This document shows, in pieces, positions 55,200 to 64,000 of a DNA stretch of 64,000 bases (its first letter is position 1; every line of letters begins with the position of its first letter). The DNA comes from Capitulum mitella (lineage: Eukaryota > Arthropoda > Thecostraca > Pollicipedomorpha > Pollicipedidae): positions 44,156,796 through 44,220,795 of the forward strand of contig CP099839.1 of assembly GCA_030062745.1 (NCBI GenBank), given 5' to 3'. The notes beneath the pieces were generated by a model. The model did not search any database. It worked only from the letters and a program-made list of their open reading frames with translations, and was not told the origin of the DNA. The position numbers were made by a program, and so were the translations under genes.

Positions 55200-55625
55200 C
55201 GGTCGCCAGTCTCCAGTGGCCGGTCGTCGCTCCTCTCCAGCTGCGTGCCGGCCTGCGTGGCGGGAGCGCACGAGCGCCGGCCGCGGCCGCCGGCCGGTCG
55301 GAGCCGCCGCCAGGAAGAGGTATGCGGCGGCGCGCCGGCCCGGGCGGCGGGCGCGCCGCCGCCGCCGCCGCCGCCGCCGCCCGGCCGCCTCCAGTCGGTC
55401 CCCGAGCTCGGCGCCGGCCGCCGCGTGCCGGTCGGAGCGCAGCGTGTCGCGGCGCGGCCCGGAAGTGTGGCGGTGTAGGTCGGCGGGAGGCACCGTCCCG
55501 GGCCGGAGTGGAGACGAGTGGAGCGTCGGGCCGGGCCACGGACGTGGGAGAACCAGCGGAGCGGCCAGCCGGAGAGAATGGTGAGAACCGACGCCACCGC
55601 AGCACCAAACAGAGCTGGCGCTGGC
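55200..55625. other. GC-rich block with GCC repeat, no gene recognised
   Basis: Extremely GC-rich, including a (GCC)n run at about 55358-55383. Long ORFs cross it on both strands (220 aa minus, 167 aa plus). An acceptor-like CTCCTCTCCAG at 55229-55239 and donor-like GAG|GTATGC at 55321 would delimit an 81-bp plus-strand exon, but no family match supports it. Confidence 0.3.
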
Positions 55626-55629
55626 ATTC

Positions 55630-57650
55630 AGGGGCAGCTGGTTTACGTAATGGTCTCGCTATGCGCCCGAATAGGTCGGGTAATTTGAGAACATCACTCC
55701 CATACCTATGGCAAATCCGTGACATTGTTCAGGCACTCTTGGCCACTGCCCAAGGGCTTCCGAGCCATAAAATTGGCCAGCATTTCTTTAGTGTCCAGCC
55801 TGCATGCCTCTTTGTTTCCACGTAAGGTCAGTATCTTTTGTATCAAGAAGACCGAAATGGATGCACATTCTGTTGGCTTTAACGTTTCCTGAGCATGCAC
55901 GTAGATAAGGGAATGACCAGATGCATCAAGATAATAATGATCATGATGCACTAAACAATCTTTTTTTACTTTGAACGAACTTTGCCTAACATTCATGCCA
56001 CTAAATTCTCCGCGCAATATGTTTGATATATAATCGTACACTGTTTAAGCGTCTATAAGCACGGATCGGCGATAGATATTGATAGATACGGCCGATGCTG
56101 TCGAGACCAAGTAACCAGACTGATGCACATGACACTTCTCATGCCGGGTCCTCGTCTAGACGCTACAAAAATTCTTCGATCCAGAACTAGACTACTGCAT
56201 TTCAGAATGAATCAGACTGAGTTGTTGCTATGGCGCAGTTTCTTGTACAGTTGTATTTGACATCCAATAGACCTCTGGTAGGGAGGACGTCATATTCGTG
56301 TGTCAAAACCGAAAGCTAAAAAGACGAGGAAGGTAGGGAAGATCTTGCTGCGTTTCCAGTACCCTGCATTCGGGAAAATGATTACGTCGCGTAGGCCAAA
56401 GTTGAGTATGCTGCGCAAAAATCGGTATGACAAGTGGGCTGAACCATCGCAATGCTTGAAGCACGGACGATGAATGAATGTGGGGGTGGGGGGTGGGGGG
56501 TGGGAGCTCAACAGCGGTAACTTTCTCGTATAACTGTATAAATTTAGCATTATCATATTACGCTGGACGGAGAAAAATGGCCCCAAGAGACATTTCAAAG
56601 AGACGCAATTCTGATGGCGTCCCGCCGTCACCGACGTGAAAATATGTAGGCCAGGTTGGAAATATGCCAGCTTACATATATTTATAAATGTAACTGTCCT
56701 CATATATCTTCCTCACTAACCGTTCCATGTCTGCTCTTGATTTTGTTGCATCAGATGGAAATTTGTCTGCTGGAGAATTTAACACGTTTTGACAATTTTT
56801 TTTACTCAAAACCTATTAGCAAGTCATACGCTTTTAAATAACTAGACCATTGTTGTTCATCTTAGGAGAGCTTTGTGTCTGCTTGCCATTACTCTTTCCA
56901 TTGCTCATTAGTTCGTTGCCCCATAAATCATATAAGGCCGCCTAAGTAACAGGTGCTGAGCCGAATGCGCCATATGTGCTCACATTCGAGAGCAAAGAAT
57001 CCATCTTCCCTTCCATCGTTAGCGCGAAGCTATCCATTTTGGACGGAGTTTTCGTTTTTGTTCCTCTCGTGGGCCGTCATTGGCTAATGCGTCTTCTGAA
57101 CATGACGTCGCCTGCTGGTCAACTATCGCCCATTAGTGGATAGGCCCAGGTGACTGGGGTGTATTAACATCTCGTACAGTCAGCTCACCGGCCTCAGCTT
57201 CGTTAGGTAATCACCGATATTACGACTTTCGGCGACAAAATACAACATGGCGCGGGAAGAGTAATCGTTCACTTTTGAACAGACATTGAATGCTACCACC
57301 GGTCGCATCGTCGCTTTGAAGTTTCGTAAAATATGTGCGCAGACTGCAGGCGTGACTGCAGACTGCACCGACATGATTGTCCCGCTCTGAATTGGCTATT
57401 TTTTCGCCTTGTTGGCCCGCATTTCCCCGGTGATGTTGTCTGGCTGAAAAGGGCATTTTCCACATCGTGGCATTTCCTTTTGAGAACAGAAGATCCTCTC
57501 AGAGAGCCTTGGCTGGACCACGAGGTGAACAGCCCCTTTGTGCCTTGCCTGCACCATGAAACAGAAATTCATCTGTTTTGACCGCACCACAAAATAGGGC
57601 ATTCAGCTTGAACTAGACCATCAGACAAGCTCTCAATTCCTTTCTGGCCA
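55630..57650. other. Intergenic, nothing recognised
   Basis: AT-rich DNA with ORFs up to 137 aa and no recognisable domain. Confidence 0.4.
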
Positions 57651-57654
57651 AGAC

Positions 57655-57830
57655 TATGGAACAGACAAGACCTACCTGGGATGGACCATACAAGAGACAA
57701 CATTTCCTACCATGGCTGGACCATATGAGAGTCAGCACCTCCTGCTTTGACTGGACCGTTGAAGAGCCAGCACCTCCTGCCTTGACTGGACCACAGAAGA
57801 GACAGCACCTCCTGCCATGGCCACTGAGTG
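57655..57830. repeat. 35-bp minisatellite
   Basis: Five copies of a unit like AGACAGCACCTCCTGCCTTG followed by ACTGGACCACAGA, at exactly 35-bp spacing (CACCTCCTGC at 57736, 57771 and 57806). Confidence 0.92.
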
Positions 57831-59200
57831 CGCCCTGTTGCATTATTCATGAGACAGCCCAGTGCAAAGGGAGAACGATAAATCTTGTCCTTCAGTCATA
57901 GTAGCCGGAGGATCACTGCATACTTTTGCAATGCAACGTAACTACGCAGCTTCATTCATCGGCAGGGATGACGCCATCCGGCTAAAATGGTCCTGTTCGT
58001 ACGTACCACTTTTACCGGGAAATTTCCCTCCGCAGCTGGCCAGCAACACAACCGCTCCAGTTCTTGTCAGGCGCCTCCTGCCAGGCGTAACAAAGACGAC
58101 AGCCGCCACCAGTCAGCCGCAGACTCTAGTTTCGGTTAGCTGAAGTCAGTCACGTAATTGACTGGTCTGCTTCTCACGCTGTGTTTTCTGTAAGAGTGCG
58201 TTCTACTTCAATGAAGAAGAACGTAAAATTAGGCAGGTTTCTAAGCGTAATTTATAACAGTCCAGACGATCTAGATGAAACCACTTTGTTGGGTGTTTTT
58301 CTTATACATGCTTTGCAAAAGTGTGGTGGTCACATACGATTTGCATGGCAAATCTTCCCTCAGAATATATCATGCTGGTCGTTTTGTTTTTTGTATTGCT
58401 CCCAGTCGAAAATGAGAACGACCGAGAGAATTTCCATCCTATGTCATTCTCGTCAAAAATGGTCGAAGCTAAAACAGTTTGCTTTTTACGCAGTTTATTG
58501 TCAAAACGAACCAATCGGGCAAATTTTGATTCGTACAGTGCGTTTTGCCAAAACGAATAAAAAACTGTTAGCAATGCTGAAAGAAAGTTACGATTTTGCC
58601 ACTTACGTTGCCTTTGGTGTGTCAAAAATGTCACATATACAGCACAGACTGTTTGCGTTCGGTAACGGCAAATCCACCACCCATCCTAATACAAACAAAT
58701 AGACGCCTGCACATCGGTTTTCTCCGAAACGAACAGATGACTTAAGTTCGATGGAGACTAAGGAAGATTTTTACATCTTTTAACTCTTGTTGGGTCACTG
58801 TGGATATAACACGAATGAATCTGAAAAAAACTCGCAGGGCCGGCTCTTCCCGAAATTAATAAGGAAGAAATTAATAAGGAAGAAATCATTTTTAAAGCCC
58901 ATTATCTCCATTCAAAACCATGAAGCGGAATGGTTTTGAAGTGAGGATACACGCACAGAACCCAACATCGTGGTTCCACCCACGACCAGCTGGGCCAGAA
59001 TGGTTTCGGATAACGCCACTCCTGCAGCAGGAAGAGGAAGATACTTAGCCAGCCAGCTGGGTATTACAGTTCACCTCGTGACCAGAGGATTTTGCGTCTC
59101 GTATCGTGTCATGAATCAGTAAGGTGCTCGGCACGCGTGCGTGATTGAAGGGAGTGCTGACGGCGGTGAGGGCGCGGGCGTTTCAGTTCGGATCGAATAA
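57831..59200. other. Intergenic; one uninterrupted AT-rich ORF
   Basis: The plus-strand ORF 58181-58702 (173 aa) is long for this composition but shows no domain and is overlapped by a 110-aa ORF on the other strand. A 16-bp direct repeat GAAATTAATAAGGAA is at 58853-58884. Confidence 0.35.
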
Positions 59201-59244
59201 AGTCTTGCTGGCTGTGAGAGTGAGTTCCCGGCCGCGATGGCTTC

Positions 59245-60240
59245 TTGTCACTAAGCAGCCGGAATCTGTTTCATCCCGGTAAGGGTTACGAAGGCTGTCT
59301 GGTCACAAGACGCGGTTGTCTCCCTCAGAAACTTTTCTTGCCGGCGGTGACATGGACAGGCGCTCCACAAGGTTCCATGTCCCTCGCGTACTTTTCCAGT
59401 TGCTGCTGCACTAGTTTTTGTCAGATTGGCACCAGACACTGGTGGACATTGCGTTTGAATTTTGCCGTCCATGCCACAATAGTATCAACTTCTTCAACTT
59501 CTTTGAGTAACTTTTCACGGACTGTTGTCTTCTGTCATGTTCGGACGGACGTGTTCCACCCCGGTCTGCAAAAATTTAAAGCAACGGTGCTGTTCATTGC
59601 TGGTCGTCGTGCAGCTGAGCACGGTGTCGAGGTCGGTCACCATGTGGACGGCGCCTGTCCGGAGCCGGTCAGCGGTGCTGGCGCTGTCCCGGCCGGCGCT
59701 CGCCGCGGGGAGACCCTGCCGGCCGGCCGGAGCCGTTCCGTTCCCACGATATCTGTGCCGACCGGCAGCGGTCAGGGTCACCGCGGCGCCTGCGCTGCAC
59801 CGGCCGAGCCACGGCGCCACCGAACGGTCCGGCCAGCACGCGATCGGCCGGCCCCTCCGCCGCCGGCCGCCGGCGCCGCCCGCTGCATCCAGACAGTGGG
59901 GCGCCGAGCGCGGCGGAGGACACCGGCCTCTCGCGGCCGCCGACTCCCACGTCCCGCCGCGTTCCGCGCTGATCGGACCGGCTCCGACTCGTCCGCCGGC
60001 CCGGATCGCCTCCGTGTCGCCGCCGACGTGGGAGCCCTGTTACGAGACCGTCTCTACCTTGCGATGCTCGTGGGTGTGGGCGACCATAGTGCTTCCTCCT
60101 TCTGGCGTTTCACAGCTGACTGGAGAATGGGTACCTCCCGGCCTGCAAGGCACATACGGGCACATACGGGCACATACGGGCCCTATTTTAGCGTCGGAAC
60201 GCCCATCAGCCGGCTTCAATGTATAATTAACCGCAATTAA
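59245..60240 (+). other. GC-rich ORF of unknown status (331 aa)
   Basis: The longest single frame in the window that is not part of a recognised gene. Its second half (from about 59620) is Arg/Pro/Ala-rich, and a second plus-strand frame and a minus-strand frame are open over the same bases, so composition alone could explain it. It might include a 5' exon or leader of the synphilin-like gene about 700 bp downstream. It ends over an 11-bp tandem GGCACATACGG repeat at 60151-60182. Confidence 0.25.
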
Positions 60241-60689
60241 TGTCGATAAATTATTCGGACGCCGCTTATCTGTACTACCAGACGGTATTCCGAATCTGGG
60301 ACGGAAAATGCGATTGACGGTCGGCGAGATGGATGAGAGTGCGCCACGCCAGGGCCGGCGTCCGGCGGCGGCGTGCTGTGGCCGCCGACAGGGCGCCGTT
60401 CATGTCAGGCGGCCGTTACCCGGCGCCGAGGTGGCGGAGAGCCGCCTCCGCCGCCGCCGACAGGGCCGGCCAGCGCCGACGGGCCGCGCCCGGCCGGCCG
60501 GGACGGCAGGACGTCCGGACCGACGCGACGGGTCTCGGCCACCGCTGCTCTGGCAGTGGCCTGCCGTGGTGGCCGGGCCGGCGGCTGACAGTCCTGGGCT
60601 GCCCGACCACTGGCACAGAGCCATGCCATCCCTGGAGAGCCGGACCACCGCCACAGCGACGTCGTGATCTAGTCCTGACTCCGTAATCC

Positions 60690-60912
60690 ATATGACGTCA
60701 GCTCCAAGTCGACGCTGTCCTCCAGGCGACGTCAGCTGTAACCCTGACCCTATGCGCCGTGTGACGTCAGTTATAATTGTAATGTTGTGGGCCGTGCAAC
60801 GCCGAGCTTCATCCTCGCTCCGGTGCCGCATGTAACATCACACCTGTCCCTAGTGCTGTGTCCGGTGTGACGTCAACTGATAGCACGGCCTGCTGTGCCC
60901 CAGGTGACGTCA
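60690..60912 (+). repeat. 35-bp degenerate array ending at the first visible synphilin exon
   Basis: TGACGTCA-type motifs (TGACGTCA, GCGACGTCA, TGCAACGCC, TGTAACATCA) occur near 60693, 60728, 60762, 60796, 60831, 60867 and 60905, i.e. every 34-38 bp. The last one is the exon start CAG|GTGACGTCACC. Four are perfect TGACGTCA, the CREB/ATF consensus. Confidence 0.85.
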
Positions 60913-61121
60913 CCGGCTGGACGGCCGGCCGCCGCTCGGCTGGCCTGAGGGCGGGCCTCATCCAGACGCACGTGCCCAAGGTCAGCATCCAGGCGCGCTC
61001 TCGACCGAGCCAAGAGCGGGGCTGCCGCTGCCGCCCGCTCTCCCAGGACATCCTCTGCCTGGAGCGCGATGCCGACGCCGTCTCCTGCAACTGTTCGGCG
61101 CGAGCGCACGGCAAGAGCAAG
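60904..61121 (+). CDS. SNCAIP: Synphilin-like exon (first visible)
   Basis: Acceptor GCCCCAG, donor AAG|GTGAGA. Phase 1 in, phase 0 out. Its first bases are the last unit of the 35-bp TGACGTCA array. Cys-rich segment near the end (DADAVSCNCSARAHGKSK). Confidence 0.6.
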
Positions 61122-62603
61122 GTGAGACGCGCTGGTCGGCCCGCTCGCCGCTGTGGTTGACCGGCGAAAGCGGCGTGATTTATTCGTCTCCGGTGTCGCG
61201 GCATCCACGCGATTTCCATTGTTTTCTCGCCTCGGCGGTATTCATTGGCGGCCGGGTGATTTCTCGAGACGTCATCCGGGTGAAACCATTACGGTCGGGC
61301 GCGTCGCTGTCGCGGGACGTTCCGGCAGCTCCGTCGAGGGACGCAGCGCGCTGCCGCTTCCAGAGGCCGCGGCCTGGCGCTGCGTCTCCCCGTCCCGACT
61401 GACCGCCGGCGCCCGGCCTCTGTTGCAGTCCGCGGCCTCCGTGCACGGCGACCACGTGATGGAGGAATACAAGCTGGACGACAAGGAGCTGGCCGCCCTG
61501 GAGAAGCTGTACGACTTCCCGGCCCGCTCGAGCATGGCCTCCTCGCAGGTGCGCGCCGTCAGCATCATCGACACGCTGAGTCAGATGGCGCGCACGCCGG
61601 AGGCGCGCCGGCTGGCGCAGCCGCCGCCGCGGCCGCACGCCGCCAAGCAGCCGAGCAAGCGGACGCCGGCCGGCGGCGCCCGCTCCGAGGCGGACGGTCC
61701 GGCCGGGCCGCTCGACCGGGAGGCGATCATCGCGCGCCTGCTGGCGGAGGCGGCGCGCAGCCCGCCGCCGCCCATCCCCAGCCGGAGGCCCGACCTCTCC
61801 GTGCTCAACATCCGCGCCGAGGCGGCCAATAACGCGGCCGTGCGCGGCAAGCTGCCGACGCCGCCGGCCGGCGGCGCGCGCGAGCGTCGCGACGGCCAGC
61901 CGCCGCCGGCCGCCGCCCCGGCCCGGCCGCGCGAAGACCTGCTCGACGACCTGTACGGCCGCATCAAGGGCCGCCGGCCGCACGAGGTGCGCCGCACGCC
62001 CGACTGGATCCGCACCATCTTCGACGTAGCGCGGCGCGGCGACATCGCCCAGCTGGTGAGTGCCGCCGCTCGTGTGGCGGCTGCGTGCGGAGCCGCGCGC
62101 CACCCGCCCACGACGCCGCGGCCGGCGCGGACGCGGCGGAACCTGCAGTCCGGTCGGGGGCGGAATCGGCACAGGTGCGGCCGGCCCGTCCGGCACCTGT
62201 CGGCATTAACGCAACAGACTCGGCGAGATGACCGGCTTTCGACGGTGCGGGTCGGCTCCGTGCCAGTAAAAGTGGGGATCATTGCCGCGTCGAATCCTGT
62301 CGGCGCTGCGGCCGGCGCCGGACGGGCATTCCGCCGGAGGCCTCCGATCGGCGCGGCCCAGCGTCGTGCCTCCTGCACCTGTCTAATCCGGAGACTTTAC
62401 AGCGCTCCTCGCTGGAGGACATGGAGCCGACCCTGGTCCGCAACCTGTCCGACCACCACGGCAACAACCTGGCGCACGTGCTGGCCGCCTGCGGCCACGT
62501 GCAGGCGCTGGCGTGGCTGGTCGACACGTGCGGCCAGGTGCTGAGCGAGGCGCTGGCCGACGAGAACAAGCACGGCCTGACCCCGAGCGTGGCTGCAGTC
62601 AGG
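60904..62603 (+). CDS. SNCAIP: Synphilin-1-like ankyrin protein (partial)
   Basis: Three exons in phase (60904-61121, 61429-62055, 62403-62603) give 348 complete codons with no start or stop seen, so the gene extends both ways. The first has a Cys-rich stretch (GCRCRPLSQDILCLERDADA). The second starts with EEYKLDDKELAALEKLYDF, continues through a long Pro/Ala/Arg linker and ends RTPDWIRTIFDVARRGDIAQ. The third reads HHGNNLAHVLAACGHVQALA and ENKHGLTPSVAAV. In human synphilin-1 the first ankyrin repeats have the same order: an ILNIVKEGQ helix, NGNNLLHIAASQGHAECL, then EKLTPAGLAI. Synphilin-1 is a cytosolic scaffold that binds alpha-synuclein and E3 ligases. The assignment rests on remembered similarity over about 75 residues; another ankyrin protein cannot be excluded. 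Confidence 0.6.
61429..62055 (+). CDS. SNCAIP: Synphilin-like exon (middle)
   Basis: Acceptor TGTTGCAG, donor CTG|GTGAGT. It is 627 bp with phase 0 at both ends and strongly GC-rich. An acidic N-terminal helix is followed by a low-complexity linker and the helix that precedes the ankyrin repeats. Confidence 0.75.
62403..62603 (+). CDS. SNCAIP: Synphilin-like exon (ankyrin repeat)
   Basis: Acceptor TTTACAG, donor AGG|GTGAGT, 201 bp, phase 0. It encodes SSLEDMEPTLVRNLSDHHGN and the ankyrin helices NNLAHVLAACGHVQALAWLV. Confidence 0.8.
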
Positions 62604-64000
62604 GTGAGTTCTGTTACCTCTGTGTCGACGTACAGACTAGAGCACGTCTGGGGAGTGGTGGTACCCGGTGTCTGCTTGTTTATCATTGGGATGATTCTTT
62701 GGTGTACGATATGTAACAACGAGAAGACGGAAATTAATATGACATTTGAAATCCCCTTGGGCCACTTTATACTAAGACTCAGTTTGAGATGGTTGGTTAT
62801 CTTGATCAGAAGTGCTGTTCTGGTCCGTGCAATAGTGAGACCCCGCTCTTGTCGCGACAGCTGACGTAGAAAGTCGCCGCGCGAAATCACCCGAGCAATG
62901 TAAAGCGCCGGTTCCTTCGAGGAAAAAACTGCCGGAAGCACATACATCTAGACTTTCCATGCGTCGGAATGCCCCAGTTCAGAAATCTAGATCTAGATAC
63001 ATTCTTTACATCATCAGCGTTTATCGTCACATGCATCAAAAAGCTAGAGGAAAAGACGACATAAATGCACATCCCTGTCTGTTTAATTTGCTTTGTCCTG
63101 AGCGCTTTGAATTGTAGAAAAATGCAATTTTGCATTTTTCTCGGTATTTGCAAGAGTAGCATTGATAACTGCGATGGAATGAGACCGGTTTCTTGTTTAT
63201 GCCTCACTTGGGATATTTAATCGCCTTACGGACTTCAGGACAGCAGGATTCTGTTCTGCGTGACCATTGGCGGTGCAGGGACGTGGTCTGGTCTCTCCAG
63301 AACTTAGAAACACACTAGTGAAGTTTTCGAATGTGCCAGTGGTTTTAAGCCAGAGGGAATGTATATTCATGAACGTTGTGGAAAACGGGCTAACACTCTC
63401 TGCATTGCTGAAATATGAATTTGGTAGTGGCAGAAACGACCTGGTGGCTCGGGAGTGACGAGTATCGACAACGTAAACTTCATAATCGACGTCAGTAGCT
63501 TAAATCAACGTAAGTGGGAAAGTGCCTCTAAAACTACCAAAAATGTGGGTCATACCATGTGTTGTACGGATTTCTGATGTCACAGCGGAGATGAGTCCTT
63601 ATTTGCTGAGTACTGAATGCTTGATATAAAATACTTGTTTCATGCTTTAAACTTCCGTGATGAGGAATTATGGGGTACACCGGAAAGTAGCTGCAGTGGG
63701 GATATCACTGTATGACCAGTTCTGGATTTAACCGCAAAACTTCTGGTTAAAATGAGGCACGATAGGCACACATTTAAACCCGTTTTCACATGCCACGTCA
63801 CCCGGTTTACTCCAGGCCTCACGAGAGGATGGGGTTTCACCTGGTCCGTTTCCCACCAGTAGTGTGACGCGCCGACGTCACCAGCCACACGGCAGTCAAC
63901 TGACGCCGGCGGCGGAGCTCGGCTCAGGGCGAGTCGAGCTCGAGATCAGGCAGGCCGGCCTCGTGGCACGAGCTGGCAGCGCCGCCCCCGCCCGGCCGCC
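62604..64000. other. Intron of the synphilin-like gene or intergenic
   Basis: AT-rich until about 63880, then sharply GC-rich to the window edge. An acceptor-like CACACGGCAG at 63885-63894 opens a GC-rich frame, but it does not match the next synphilin ankyrin segment. No further exon could be supported. Confidence 0.4.

Noticed and set aside
58181-58702. 173-aa ORF considered as a gene
   Set aside because: No domain, no splice context and an overlapping ORF on the other strand; left as unassigned.
63885-64000. Next exon of the synphilin-like gene at the right edge
   Set aside because: An acceptor-like site exists, but the translation does not continue the ankyrin pattern.

Overview
The window is nuclear DNA of a metazoan, most likely an arthropod, and perhaps a crustacean with GC-rich coding exons. 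Four genes have GT-AG introns. Runs of the arthropod telomere unit TTAGG occur at 28481-28510 and about 33501-33528. The spaces between genes are crowded with TTAA-flanked miniature transposons, decayed Ty3/gypsy and LINE copies, and minisatellites. The arthropod assignment rests on TTAGG and the general gene style. The crustacean guess is inference.

Layout. (1) 1-3962, minus strand: thiolase half of sterol carrier protein x (SCP2/SCPx), seven exons; the 3' exons lie beyond the left edge. (2) 4889-6107: TTAA-bounded element, family A. (3) 10048-16629, plus strand: AKAP10 (D-AKAP2), ten exons, with RGS domains and a C-terminal PKA-anchoring helix. (4) 18570-23286, minus strand: APEX2, the AP-endonuclease with PIP box and GRF zinc finger, complete in five exons; it converges on AKAP10. 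(5) 24184-27573: broken minus-strand Ty3/gypsy element with a repeated integrase segment. (6) 28276-28866: foldback element with a perfect 9-bp target duplication and about 160-bp inverted arms, carrying six TTAGG units. (7) 29-35 kb: inverted-repeat elements, gypsy debris, a tRNA-derived sequence and family B. (8) 36.9-38.9 kb and 44.0-44.5 kb: degenerate 20-bp GC-rich arrays. (9) 39.6-40.8 kb: plus-strand gypsy protease/RT debris. (10) 44801-45889: family A, inverted relative to the first copy. (11) 48.4-49.8 kb: minus-strand LINE remnant. (12) 51379-52089: third TTAA family. (13) 60904-62603, plus strand: three exons of a synphilin-1-like ankyrin gene running off the right edge.

The recognised genes do not form one pathway (peroxisomal thiolysis, PKA anchoring, base-excision repair, ankyrin scaffold). 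The most unusual feature is structural. In all four genes one exon edge sits at the end of a minisatellite whose unit contains the splice junction and adjoining exon bases: SCP2 exon 7 acceptor, AKAP10 exon 6 donor, APEX2 exon 3 donor, and the first visible synphilin exon acceptor. A second recurring theme is that the TTAA-bounded elements are loaded with AGGTCA/TGACCT motifs and carry G-run/C-run hairpins just inside their ends.

All gene calls come from reading translations and splice sites by eye. No database search was run.
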